Source: Pelobates cultripes
Lineage: Eukaryota > Chordata > Amphibia > Anura > Pelobatidae
DNA: 64,000 nucleotides
Reading direction: 5' to 3'
Assembly: GCA_933207985.1 (NCBI GenBank)
Contig: OW240915.1
Location: 106,233,271 to 106,297,270, forward strand
Position numbers and translations under genes: made by a program
In this document: positions 41,340 through 52,930 of the stretch, in pieces
Position numbering within the stretch: position 1 is the stretch's first letter
Layout of the letters: each line of letters starts with the position of its first letter
Notes under the pieces: model-generated
The model's input: the letters and a program-made list of their open reading frames with translations, nothing else
Told to the model about the DNA's origin: nothing
Databases searched by the model: none

Positions 41340-42440
41340 CAATCAGCTAACTGATAATAGTAACAATGAATACAATTATTGAAAAAGCACTGGTGCACAG
41401 TCTCTCTGAGTATAGGTGAGTGTGACATTCATTGTTTCATCTGATGATATCAGAGTGTTTACGATGTCACTGCACGTGACCTTATATGGAAATATGAACT
41501 GGCCAGTAATGGAGAAACTAATATGATCTCATCCATTTTTTTAACTGCAGGGAGACAAATGTAAGTGTTATCTAAGTGAACTACAACTCCCACAATCCCC
41601 ACGCCAGATAAGAAACATGACATAAACTATTTTAGGATATTCCTGCTCTGTTGTGGTGACAGGGAGATGTGACAATTGAACTTGGGTTATTTTGAATACA
41701 TCAATCAATAAATAACGGCGCTGTGTTGTGAAAGGAGCATTTATCCAGTAATTACTATCTGCCATATACTAACAACGCCATAACCATTTTCAAAACACAG
41801 TCACACACACACACTGCCCAGACACACAAACACGCATATAAATACAAATATAAACACATACCAACATTTATACATTGACACCCACATTACACACAAATCC
41901 GGAATGGATACAGAATGACTGGCATTTAGTTATGTTTATTTACTTTTTACAAACATGTTTTTTTTTTCCAGGCCTGGCTATTGATAAGCTTGGGTCTGTA
42001 ATCAAACTTCATATGTGCTTCCATGTTACTAGAAGAAGAGGACCCTAAATTCGCAGAACCAATAGCAGATTTTTGATAGCCTTTCAGATCCATGGAAAAC
42101 TGCAGAAAGATGTTAGAGGGGTGTCAGATTTGCTGCAAACCTTGCTAGTACCCCCTTTCTGTGCACCCTATCAAAACCATAGATAGGGACTACTATACTG
42201 GATACGTCCCTCAAACTAGATGTATGGTAAAAGGTACCAGTGCTATTATCTCTTCATAAAATAATACAAAGATGAGAGACTATCCTCTTTTGGGAATAAG
42301 CTGAAACTGTTAACTTCTAAAGAGGAGGTAACACCTAATCATAAGAAAATAAAACAGAAGGCAATGGAAATTCTAGCTTATGAGCTTATGAAAATTATTT
42401 AACTTTGCTGCTGTCTCAAGCACACCTGATGCAACTAATC
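41340..42440. other. Region 5' of kinase exon A
   Basis: No ATG-bearing exon recognised. GGTCACGTGCAGTGAC (minus) at about 41470-41485 contains an E-box CACGTG. A short (CA)n stretch is at 41800. Nothing else supported. Confidence 0.35.
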
Positions 42441-42559
42441 AAGAGCTTCATTGGTTGTACTAGGTGTGATTAAGCTGGAACAATTAAAAGAGAAGCACGT
42501 CAACATCTTCCATGCCGTGGGCGGATGTGGGGTTATAAATTAGTGTGGATCTGCAGGGG

Positions 42560-43612
42560 TCAGACACATTGACGCTTGGCCGCTGAACTGCACTACCGCG
42601 TTTATTGGCAAGGCAACCACTATCAATGTTGCAAGGTGAGGATGAACATGTGACAGCACTGAAGTTTCAGTGTGAGCACAGTAAGGTGCATACTAAAGGT
42701 TTCCCTGCCAAAACTCCAAGACACAAATTACTACTGAACAAAAGCACAAGAAAATTCAGCTCCAAATTGTTCACAATCATTTAAATAAGCCCCAGAAATT
42801 TGGGGATTCTGTTCTGTGGAGCAATGAAACAAAACTGGAACTTCTCCAGCCCAATGGATCAGTTGTATGTCTGGAGGAAGATGAATGAAGCATATGCTGA
42901 AAAGAATACCGTGCCCACAGTTAAGCATGATGGTGGCTCGGTGGTGCTCTGGGGCTGCTTTGCATCCTCTGGCACCGGAAACCTGCAGCATGTGGGTTGC
43001 AAGATGGATTTATTGAAGTATCTGGAAATCTTATGAGAAAACATCATGCCGTCTGTGAAGCTGAAGCTTGGACGTCATTGCACCTTCCAACAAGACAATG
43101 ATTCCAAGCATACCTGAAATTCCATCAAGACTTGGTTGGAGAAAAAGTTCTGGAAAATTGTACAGTGGCCTTCACAGTCACCTGATTTGAACTCCATAGA
43201 AAATCTCTGGTGATATTTGAAGAAGGCGGTTGCAGCATGTTAACGCAAAAATATTACTAAACTGGAGGCCATTGCTTATTGTGTTACGATTCCTCAGGTA
43301 CGCTGCCAGAAGCTGATGTCTGTCTATTTAATCTTGTTTGCAGCAGGTCATAACATCAAACGGTTGCTCTACTAAGTAATAAAGATGCTTGCCATGAAGG
43401 GACTGAGACAGGAAAAGTCACATTTTCAGTCGAATTTGGGGAAACCACTTTAAGCATTGTGTTGAGCTATTTAAATTTTTTGTTTGATTTGTTCATTGCA
43501 AACAGCTGAAAGTTTGTAAACAGTTCTTATTATTATTTTATTATTTATATAGCGCCATCAGATTACAATAAACCTGATTTTCAATAGTGTTGAATAATTT
43601 TGATTACAACTG
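42560..43612 (+). pseudogene. Tc1/mariner transposase remnant (copy 3)
   Basis: Plus-strand Tc1-like transposase from a third family with multiple stops and frameshifts. Readable blocks are HKLLLNKSTRKFSSK, FGDSVLWSNETKLELLQPNG (first Asp of the triad replaced by Asn), NTVPTVKHDGGSVVLWGCF, TFQQDNDSKHT-like text near 43085 and a degraded [10 protein letters not shown] around 43185. A TIR-like GTTGAATAATTTTGATTAC lies at 43580-43605 and is separated from the rest by an inserted L2-tail fragment (43520-43572). Confidence 0.8.
43520..43572 (-). mobile_element. L2 tail fragment inside Tc1 end
   Basis: (TTATTAT)n followed by TATATAGCGCCATCAG, the inverted L2 3' end seen at 57170. Confidence 0.55.
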
Positions 43613-43989
43613 TATATGGATCATTTGGTTCAGTAGTCCCATTGTTCAGCTGGATAGATCTAGGAGTGTTAATAAATTATTTCTTGTTGGTGGGATGGTC
43701 AGGGTGGACGTCAGTCTACTCCTACCAGATATACTTTAATGACCAATCTGTCCACAGTTTGTTTGCTATTTGGCATTCTTTATTTTTTAGTGCAAATGAG
43801 GATATGCAGACGTATTTGCAATGTGACAACAGCATAGACAAATTATTCAATAGCTTACAGACTATTACAGGCATGCCATATATAGACATTGCAAGTTTTA
43901 TAAAAATAGTAGGAAACAGGCAAAGCAGGCATTTCTAACTGTGAGGTGATAGAGACAGGTAACCTAAGTAGGCTAAGCTCTATATAACC

Positions 43990-45610
43990 ATAACGCCAAT
44001 TCTGAAAAATCTCAACCTTGCCCCCAACTCCCCATCCAACTACCGCCCTATATCACTACTGCCATTTGCCTCCAAGATCCTTGAGAGAGTTGTGTATGTG
44101 AGATTGTAAGACTTTTTCAAATGCAGCTCTCTGCTTAACCCGTTTCAGTCTGGATTCCGCGCTCGTCACTATGTTGAAACAGCTGTGACCAAAGTATCCA
44201 ACGATTTAATCCCTGCTAAATCTCGTGGCCATTACTCTATCCTACTTCTCCTTGATCTTTCTGCTGCCTTTGACACTGTTGATCATCAACAGCTTCTTCT
44301 CATTCTCCGCAATCTCAGTCTACAGGAAACTGGTGCTCCTCCTACCTTTCCCAGCACTTTTCAGTGTTTCTTTCTCTGGCTCTGCCTCTTCTCCCCAACC
44401 CCTCTCGGTTGGCGTTCCCCAAGGTTGTGTCATTGGTCCCTTACTGTTCTCTATCTATACTGCCTCCCTTGGTAAACTCATCAGCTCCTTTGGCTTTCAT
44501 TATCATTTATATGAAGATGACACACAAATCTACCTGTCCTTTCCTGATCTCTCTTTGCCCATCTTAAGTCGTGTCTCTGACTGCCTTTCCGTGATTTCCA
44601 ACTAGATGGCTGCTCACTTCCTTAAATTCAACCTGTCCAAAACAGAACTTCTGGTCTTTACTCCCTCAAGTGTTGCTACTCCCGTTTCTGTCTCCCTCCA
44701 AGTCAACAGCGCCACCATCACCTCTACCTCGCTGCCTAGGTGTTCTCTTTGACTTCTGACCTCTCCTTCACCCCTCATGTCCAGTCCATCTAAAAAACAT
44801 AGCTCGCATCCGCTCTTTTTTAACACCAGACACAGCTAAGGTGCTGGTCAATGCCATTGTTCTTTCTCGCCTTGACTACTGCAATCCCCTTCTCAGTGGT
44901 CTTACGTGTTCCCAGATTGCACCGCTGAAATCTATAATGAATGCGGCGGCAAGGCTCATTTTCCTGTCCGGCCGCACCTCCCACACCTCCCCCCTCTGTC
45001 AGTCCCTACATTGGATTCCAATTAGATATAGGGCTCAATTTAAGATTCTGGTGCTTGCTTACAAGTCCCTACATAATGCTGCTTCAACATACCTATCCTC
45101 CCTAATATGTCCCCTCGAGGCCCCTGCGCTCTTCCGAAGACCTATGCCTATCCTCTGTCCGTACTCCCACATCTGATGCTCGCCTCCAGAACTTCTCCTG
45201 GGCTTCACCTTTTCTGTGGAACTCCCTACCCTTCTCCGTTAGATTTTCACCTAGTCTCCACTCCTTCAAAAAATCTTTGAAAACACACTTCTTCAGGAAA
45301 GCCTATCATTTAAACTGTTAGCGGGTTTTCATTCCCCCCCTCTATCCCCTATAACTCCTCTCCTGCAACTGTCAAAAATAACCTACTAAGTTTTTGGTGA
45401 TTACTTTGCTAGCAACCTATTTCATTACCCCTACTTATACCCTTTGTGTCACTAAACCCCACTCCCTCTAGCATGTAAGCCCATTGAGCAGGGCCCTCAA
45501 CCCCTCTGTTCCTGTGCGTCCGTTTGTCTGGTTACAAGTACATGTCTGTTAGTCCACCAATTGTACAGAGCTAAGGAATTTGCTGGCACTATAAAAATAA
45601 TAAAATAATA
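43990..45610 (+). pseudogene. L2 LINE reverse transcriptase and 3' end
   Basis: 5'-truncated L2. It opens with NYRPISLLPFASKILERVVY (about 44038-44095), then [15 protein letters not shown] (44240-44285), [24 protein letters not shown], and the catalytic box [12 protein letters not shown] (YADD changed to YEDD). After frameshifts come NLSKTELLVF, VLSRLDYCNPLLSG, AARLIFL and LHWIPIRYRAQFKILVL, the conserved L2 C-terminus. The 3' UTR ends GCACTATAAAAATAATAAAATAATAAT. Several stops, no endonuclease, not functional. Confidence 0.9.
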
Positions 45611-45689
45611 ATATAACTGGTTAAGTTACTTGCTTTGAGAAATGTATAGAGAAGGTAGACTGTGTTGGAGTGTCTTTTGTTATAACATG

Positions 45690-46080
45690 CTAAACACAGG
45701 GCCAGATTAAGAGCCTAGTGGGCCTGGTGCTGACAATTATGATGGGGCCTAATTACAGAACCTTATCGACCAAAAACCCTAAAACAGTTATACCTCTCAA
45801 GTGTCATGTATCTGATGGAGTTGGTGTTGGAGGGAAACTCAAAGGATGCAGCTATAATAAAACACATATTCTATGCTAATCTCTTTATCTAATTTATGCT
45901 TTCATCTTTCAAGTAAATCCATACCCCCCCTAACAGCAGTGTCCAGTGAAGCAGGAAGTCAATGGGTGGGGTAAAAGGGTGGGTCACTGACGTGAATCAC
46001 TTGACCAGAACCTCCAAAAGGGGCGAACATGACCAAAAAGGGGGCATGCCTGTCCAAAGAATTGGAAGGCCAGCCTAGCA
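45690..46080. repeat. hAT-like fragment
   Basis: Begins CAGGGCCAGATTAAGAGC, a terminus style seen in hAT MITEs. No partner end or ORF found. Confidence 0.35.
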
Positions 46081-46082
46081 TC

Positions 46083-46376
46083 AGTGTCCCTATGAATCAG
46101 TGTCAGTGTCCCCATGTCGCCCAGTGTCCCCATGTCTCAGTGTGTCCTGTGTCACTAAGATACTAGGGGACACTGAGAGACATGGGGACACAGTAAGACA
46201 TGGGGACACTAAGACACTTGAGGACACTGGGAGACATAGGGGCACTGAGACACTTGTGGACACTGAAAGACATGGGGACACTGGGAGAAATGGGGTCAGA
46301 GACATGGGGACACAGACATTTGGGGAAACTAAGACACCATGGACACTGAGAGACATGGGAACATAGACACTGGGAG
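46083..46376. repeat. GACACTGAGACATGGG minisatellite with inversion
   Basis: Units of about 16 bp. The first 80 bp are the inverted form (CCATGTCTCAGTGTCC-like) and the rest are forward. Confidence 0.85.
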
Positions 46377-46489
46377 CAGGGCTGCCATCAGAAATTTTGG
46401 GGCCCCTGACACAGCTCAAGTAAAGTTTGTCGCCCCCCCATGTGACATCACAATGCCCCACCCATATGATCTGCCATGTTAACTAACAC

Positions 46490-46599
46490 CAGTGCTGCAG
46501 TGCCACCGTGTTTACATTAAACGGCCTGCAGGGACAGGCTAGACACCAGAACCACTACATTAAGCTGTAGTGGTTTTGGGGACTATAGTGTCCCTTTAA
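46490..46599. mobile_element. T2/Kolobok-like MITE fragment (copy D)
   Basis: ACCACTACATTAAGCTG and ACTATAGTGTCCCTTTAA match the right end of copy B. Ends at TTAA 46596-46599. Confidence 0.5.
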
Positions 46600-47044
46600 T
46601 GTGAGGTAAATTAGAGATTAGTGCCACAAATAATATACTAGATTGCCTACTAACAACCAGATGAGGATGATGATGGGCTCTAGCTGCAGTCTGGCTCGAC
46701 TGGTCTGGTGTAGAACAGGCTCTCTGGAGGCGTTTTGTAACTGTGGTCACACAAATCAATGTTCTGGGATCAACGGGAATCAGCTCCATTTTTTTGAGGG
46801 CCCTTTACACAGCTCAAGGTCTAGGTCCCAGGGTCCACCTTCATGTTCCACCAATGAGTTTGTTCACAGGGGGTGGAGTGTGTGTGGGGGGATGTCCTGA
46901 TGTGTGTAAGGAATGCATTGTGTGAATCTGTGTTTGTATGTGTAAGGGCTGCAAGGTGAGTTTGTGTATGTATGGGATGCAGTGTGTGCGTCTGTAAGGG
47001 ATGCATTGAGTGTGTGTAAGGGGTGCATTGTGTGTGATGGATGT

Positions 47045-48340
47045 CAATCTCTCCCCCTCCCCCCGTCAATTTCCTTCTCCTTCTCCCCCCTCCAATTTCT
47101 TCTTCTCCCCCTCCCTCCCTCCAATTTCCTTATTCTCCCCCTTTCTCCAATTTCCTTCTTCTCCCCCCTCTCCAATTTCCTTCTTCTCCCCCTCCCTCTC
47201 CAATTTCCTTCTTCTCCCCCACCCTCCAATTTCCTTCTTCTCCCCCTCCCTCTCCAACTTCCTTCTTCTCCCCCTCCCTCTCATTTCCTTCTCCCCTCCA
47301 ACTTCCTTCTTCTCCCCCTTTCTCCAATTTCCTTCTTCTCCCCCCTCTCCTTCTTCTCCCCCCTCTCCAATTTCCTTCCTCTCCCCCCTCAAATTTCCTT
47401 CCCCCCACTCCCCCAAATTTCCTTTCCCCCCCCAAATTTCCTTCCCTTCCCTCCCTCAAATTTCCTTCCTCCCCCTCAAATTTCCTTCCCCTCCCTCCCT
47501 CAAATTTCCTTCCTCCCCCTCAAATTTCCTTCCTCTCACCTCCCTTAAGTTTCTTTCCTCCCAGCCTTAAATTTCCTTCCTCCCCCCTCCCTCAATTTCT
47601 TTCCTCCACTTCTGTAAATTTCCTTCCTCCCCCCCTCCTCAATTTCTTTCCTCCCCTCCTCCTCCCATAAATTTCCTTCATCCCCCCCTCCTCAATTTCC
47701 TTCCTCCCCTCCCACTCCTCAGTTTTCTTTCCTCCCCCCCTCCCATGAGATTTCCTTCATCCCCCTCCCTCCCTCAATTTCCTTCCTCCCCCCCTCCCAT
47801 AAATTTCCTTCATCCCCTCCCCTCCTCAGTTTCCTTCCTCCCCCCTCCCATAAGTTTCCTTCATCCCCCCTCCCTCCCTCCAATTTCTTTCCTCCCCCTC
47901 CATAAATTTCGGCTTCCTCCCCTCCCTCCCTTAAGTTTCCTTCCTCCCCCAATTTCTTTCCTCCCCCCTCCCTCAATTTCCTTCCTCCCCCTCAATTTCC
48001 TTCCTCCCCCTTCCTCCCTTAAGTTTCATTCATCCCATCCCTCAAGATTTCAGCTTCCCTCCCCCTCCTCCCTCAGTTTCTTTCCTCCCCCCTCCCATAA
48101 ATTTCCTTCATCCCCCTCCCTCCCTCCAGTTTCCTTCCTCCCCCCCTCCATAAATTTCCTTCATCCCCCTCCATAAGTTTCCTTCCTCCCCTCCCTCCCT
48201 CCCCTAAGTTTCCTTCCTCCCCAATTTCTTTCCTCCCCCCCTCCCTCCAATTTCCTTCCTCCCCCTCCCTCCCATTTCCTTCCTCCCTCCAATTTCTTTC
48301 CCCCCTTCCTCCCTTAAATTTCCTCCCCCCCCACCCCCCG
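47045..48340. repeat. 1.3-kb polypyrimidine satellite
   Basis: Almost pure C/T on the plus strand: CAATTTCCTTCTTCTCCCC units to about 47400, then TTTCCTTCCTCCCCCCTCC with interspersed AAA or ATAAA. ORFs on either strand are low-complexity artefacts. Long mirror-like pyrimidine tracts can adopt triplex DNA. Confidence 0.97.
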
Positions 48341-48343
48341 GCG

Positions 48344-48517
48344 GGCCGGCGCGCGAGGGAGCACTCTCCTCTGCTGCTTCCTCTTCAGCCCCCTCGCGCG
48401 CCGCGTACTGATGCCGGAGCCGGAAGATGACGTCATCTTCCGGCTCCGGCTTCAGTACGGTGCGCGAGGGAGCCGAAGAGGAAGCAGCAGAGGAGAGTGC
48501 TCCCTCGCGCGCCGGCC
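48344..48517. repeat. Long palindrome with central TGACGTCA (copy 2)
   Basis: 174-bp inverted repeat, arms GGCCGGCGCGCGAGGGAG against its complement. The core around TGACGTCA (48428-48435) is a perfect palindrome for over 30 bp. Confidence 0.85.
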
Positions 48518-48739
48518 GGCTTTCAGGGCCAGCCTCTGGGGGGCCCTGATGTGACCGGCTGCTGGGCCCCCCAGGAGAATAGGCTGGCCTTGTGGGTACA
48601 TACCGGGGTCGCAGGGCCCCCTGCGACCCGGTATGTACCCACTTAATGTGGGGCCCGGACGACCTGAGCAGTCCGGGCCCCCCAGGACCGCCGGGCCCAT
48701 GACAACCGTTACGGTTGTCATGCCCTGATGGCGGCCCTG

Positions 48740-49260
48740 CCTGCCAGTACCTCCCTCAATATTCACAACTTGTCCTCCGTCAATCTGCACACATACTGTA
48801 CGAACAATAATTATTTACCACAATAAAACATATTCTCAATAAAAATTAATACTAAAGAATAGAAACCAATTAAAAAAAAAATAAAAAAACTAAAAAAGGA
48901 AACGGTAAAATGTCCAAAGTAACATGCAACTTGCAAGGATCCCATAGGAAAGTCTCTTTTTTCTGGAAGTACCTGGTCAGAAATTGCTTGCGATCCGTAT
49001 TAACATACAAGGAAATAGAGAAAATCTAATGGTGTAATATATCACAACAATATTAGACTCTAATAATTAGTAGATTTCATATAGTCTTACTCACGTTTTC
49101 AAGAGCCAATACCAGCTATAGTGTGAGTGGCATACAGTGGTTTTATCCCCACTTATAGGATATGTATGAAGACATAATCAGGGGATATCACAGCAGCATG
49201 GTGACCAAAAAATAGAGAAAAACAGCAATAGTGCTCTAGTAAATAACCCTAGGTACTCAC
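48740..49260. other. Unassigned, with PLE-like text
   Basis: The stretch 49080-49200 (CTCACGTTTTCAAGAGCC, GTTTTATCCCCACTTATAGG) resembles the PLE palindrome arms at 17.9 kb in layout. The remainder is AT-rich. Confidence 0.4.
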
Positions 49261-49640
49261 CTCCTCATCTCTCCATGGGTGAGCCATCCTGGATTCCCAG
49301 GGCTTGTCTGCATACTCCGTCTTGGCTGCAACGCAGTTCTCCCTCCCCGGCTGGCTCCACTGTCATGTCCATCCTGAAACGAGAGCAGGTAAGCAGAAAG
49401 GGGAAGAGGTGCCACAGAACACCAAAGGGGACAAGGAACAAAGAAGGGACAAAGGACGAAGAGAGGCCAAAACAGGAGGATGGCTAAAGGAAAAAAAAAG
49501 AGTCAAAAAGGAGGCAAAGAGCAGAAAATAGAGGGCACACAGGGAGTGCAAGGAGCAGAAAAGGGTGTAAAAGAAATTAGAGGACAGAGCAAAACAGGAG
49601 AGCAGCAAGGACAGAGCAACATGTAGGAGTGGACAGTTGC
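49261..49640 (+). other. Purine-rich open stretch, unassigned
   Basis: A frame from 49275 opens MGEPSWIPRAC and runs to a GAGCAGGTAAGC donor-like site at 49390, then into A/G-rich DNA that gives Lys/Arg/Glu-rich ORFs. It could be an exon or a repeat. I have no homology to support a call. Confidence 0.25.
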
Positions 49641-50560
49641 AAAACTAAAAAGGCTTGGGTGTGACTGTTATACCAACATAACGCCCTCCCCCCTTACTGT
49701 ATAAACCAATCTATGCAGGTCATATATATGCTCAGCACATACTGTCAAGTCACTCCTCCAACTATTTGTCTCCAAGGGGTTATAATATGGAACAGATATG
49801 GCATAGTTTAATACACGGAGCATGTCCAAGGACCTTCAGGATAAACACATGATTTCCTTGGGCAGAAATTAATTAAGCTTATTCTTTTTAGATAGGAAAT
49901 AATCAGTGGTTTGGATCTCCTGTCAACATCTCAGCTTCTAGTCTTATTTATATTTTGCTGTTATTGAGTAGAACAAATGCCATACACAAACCAAAAAGCC
50001 TTCATTACTGATGCTGGATATAACATGAAATAATATATGTGTTATATTTCACAAAACAAACATTTATCCCGTTTAGAAGGAATCATTACCTAGTCTAACA
50101 CTAGATCCTGTTCTTTCCTGACCTTGTTTATATTGACTTTCTCAGCAATTCCACGTAACATTTGTATGTATGCTCTTGTCATTTCGAAGCCACACTGCAT
50201 ATGTGGCGGCTGACAAGAATTTATGAGCAATCTATCATGGCAAACATTTAAAAAAACAAAAAAAAAACAAAGGCCATCATTTTTTGCTAGCTGGAAATAT
50301 TCTGGACTTTAAGCTAAGGTCAGTGCGTCAGAACTTGAGATGGAAGACATGAATGCTAAGTAGGCAATTCATTTTTAGAGAGGCAACCTTTTTTGGTTCC
50401 CTGTGTGACTGTAATATGATTCAGATGTCAGTAAATAAAATCACACAATCTTACAGGCTGCTAAAACTAATACAGCCAGACCGTAATGCTTCTTTATCAC
50501 TGTTCATCCAGAGTCATAACAGGTCATCCGAATAAGTCTTTACATGTAGTATTAATAATT
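49641..50560. other. AT-rich non-coding DNA
   Basis: No gene or shared repeat recognised. Confidence 0.4.
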
Positions 50561-51972
50561 ATTTATTAATTTTTTCAGCTAAACAAGACAAACATTTAAT
50601 TATAGCAAACATGCATGACTTAATGAGTTTATGAAGAATGAGGGACAAATACACAAAAGAAAATAAGGGAACTAAGTGATCTAAATATATGAGGATGGGA
50701 GGGGTGTTTTGGATGAGGGAGCACAGTATATGAGAAATGGCAGAGACAGATTGAATGGGATGGTGAGTTAAGGAGAGAGCTGACAGGCCTCTCTAAAGAA
50801 GTATGTTTTTAGGGATTTTTGAAGGACTGCTGAGTTGTGGAGAATGGCCACAGGAGGGCATTTTATAAGGGAGCACTATGGAGAAGATCTATAGAGTCTA
50901 GGGTGTGGGTGCAAGAATGGTACAGTAACAGGTCATTGGTGGAACAAAGAGTTGCTCATCTGCTAATGAGGTAAAAGATGTAAGCAGGGCAATCGGTTAA
51001 GAGAGCTTTTTTTAAGTAAGAACAGTAACTTAAAAATCTTAAATGAAGCAGTGTAGAGAATGAAATTGGGGTGAGAAATGAAAAAGTTGCTTGACTCAAG
51101 AAAGAGTTTGGAAGAGACAGAGAGGCAATATCTGCACATCTGGGGCAATCTGGACAGGATCCAAGAAATGCATGGTCAAGCGTTTTAGTTGCATCCTGAG
51201 TGGGAAAGGGGCACATGTAGGAAATATTTTAAAAGTGAAAGCAAAATGACTTGGTTATTTCAATTCAAGGATGAAGGAAAGGTCAGGGCAGGAGAGCTCA
51301 CTGAGGCAAAGCATATGCAGGGAGAGGTTATGACAGCTCCGTTAACCTTAAGGGGAAAAAGCACATACACAGCTTTAGAGAGAGAAAAGACAAGGGAAAA
51401 CTTGAGTCCTGGAAAACTTGAGTTTTACGAATCACAAAGTCATCTAGTCAGAAACAGAGTATAGGCAATCAGTGACAAAATCCAACAGATGAGAAGAAAG
51501 GTCAGGTAAGGTGATGAAGATATGGGTATCATTAGTGTAAGGGTGATATTGAATGTCATAGGATGATATCAGCCCACCAAGTGAGGCAGTGTAAATCGAG
51601 AAGAGAAAAGGTCCCAGGGAGAAGCTAAAAGATACAACAAGGTGAAAGAAGGAGACTCACACCGCCATCTACTTAAGACAGGGAGGCAGGGATAGCACTG
51701 TAATAGGGGGAGAGCCAAGTTTCAGTGAGGGCCAGAAGATGGAGGGGGATAACAAACTAGAAAATGAAATAAACACAGTACTAATAATTGTATTAGATCT
51801 AAACAGAATGTAAAATAAATCATGAACTATATAAATAAGCAGGGTCCTCAACTACCTATTGTTCCTGTTACATTTTGTTATTGTCTCATATGGTAAATTC
51901 CCCTTTTTGTAAAGCGCTGCGGAATAAGCTGGCGCTATATAAATACCAATAATAATAATAATAATCATAATA
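50561..51972. repeat. Unclassified interspersed repeat with L2 tail
   Basis: A-rich repeat-like text (GGAGAATGGCCACAGGAGG, GGGAGAGCCAAGTTTCAG) without an ORF of note. It ends at 51840-51972 with the L2 3' end GCGCTGCGGAATAAG then TATATAAATACCAATAATAAT. Confidence 0.5.
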
Positions 51973-52430
51973 AAATAACCATGTAGTGCATATCTGCCAA
52001 TGCATGATCAGGATAAGAGAAGAGAGTAATAGAGTTTCATGATGGGAAAAGTGACATGCCAGAATGGTGTAATGGCCTTATAGCCGCTCTAGCCAGCCTC
52101 ATTTAGAGGTGACCAAGGGCAAGCACTTCTGTGGATTTCTCAAAGGCAGCACACCAGGAAAATGTTACCAATAACTGCCACTGCCTAGTAATCAGTAGTT
52201 ATGATTCACTAGAAAGAAAAAGCATTTTTCTATAGATAATCCTGTAGTATCACAGGATCCCCAAGAGATCTCATTGTACTCTTGCATATGTGCAAGGGAC
52301 CGGTTCAGGTAAGTAAAAATTACCTTTTCTCCGTACCCCAGGCCTCCACACTAAAAGTGAATCAGTCATCATCTGGGGTCTTTAACTTTCTAATTTCACA
52401 ATAATGAATACAGATGTGGAGATTGCTCCT
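51973..52430. other. Unassigned spacer
   Basis: No gene recognised before the CR1 5' end. Confidence 0.4.
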
Positions 52431-52459
52431 TGTTTGCTGCTACAACAGTTTAATCTAGT

Positions 52460-52930
52460 GGTTGGAGATATTCTGGAGAGTTTTACAGAATCTTCAACTG
52501 TCTAAGATTTTGCTAAGTCTTTTTTTTTACTGTTACAGGTAAGATTCATCTATAGGAAAAGGTTACTGATTGCACAAGGTTTGATTTCCTGTTGGTAATT
52601 GGTAAGGCATTTGATTTGGTTAGCTAGGTGCTTGCTATTGATTGTTGGTTAATTAGCAAGTGTTTGCAAATAAGCATAGGCCTACCCAGGTGTTAAACAT
52701 TCCTAGTGTGTGGTAAGTTATATAAGGGTTGTGGTCATTAGCTTGGCTAATATAGCTTGGTTGCTACTTAAAAGTGCTGCTTCAAAGTGTGTGATTGGAG
52801 ATATTCTGGAGAGTGCTGCTTCAAAGTCTGTGATTGGAGATAAACTGTAGGTAATCTGAGGTATACAGGAGGACAAAAAAAAATTAAAACATTTCAGATA
52901 TTTTTGATTTAAATTATTCACCTCATTAAA
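52460..52930 (+). promoter_or_regulatory. CR1 LINE 5'UTR with duplicated monomer (copy 2)
   Basis: GTTGGAGATATTCTGGAGAG at 52461 and TGGAGATATTCTGGAGAG at 52795, the same tandem layout as 26516-26991. Confidence 0.6.

Larger units (their letters stand above)
46377..48739. mobile_element. TIR-flanked element carrying polypyrimidine satellite
   Basis: A 2.36-kb non-coding element. The left end CAGGGCTGCCATCAG (46377-46391) and right end CTGATGGCGGCCCTG (48725-48739) form a 15-bp terminal inverted repeat with one mismatch, hAT-like. The flanking 8-mers (ACTGGGAG, CCTGCCAG) agree at only 5 of 8, so a target duplication is not established. Inside are a T2-like MITE fragment (46490-46599), a GTGTAAGGG stretch, a 1.3-kb polypyrimidine array and the TGACGTCA palindrome. 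No transposase. Confidence 0.65.

Noticed and set aside
46964..48176. Ser/Pro/Phe-rich ORFs (plus) and Gly/Glu/Arg-rich ORFs (minus) up to 209 codons
   Set aside because: Low-complexity readings of the polypyrimidine satellite.
46377..48739. 8-bp hAT target duplication
   Set aside because: Flanking 8-mers agree at only 5 of 8 positions. The terminal repeats are supported but the duplication is not.
49275..49531. Possible first exon starting MGEPSWIP with a Lys/Arg-rich continuation
   Set aside because: The Lys-rich part arises from A/G-rich low-complexity DNA and no homology is evident. Left as unassigned.
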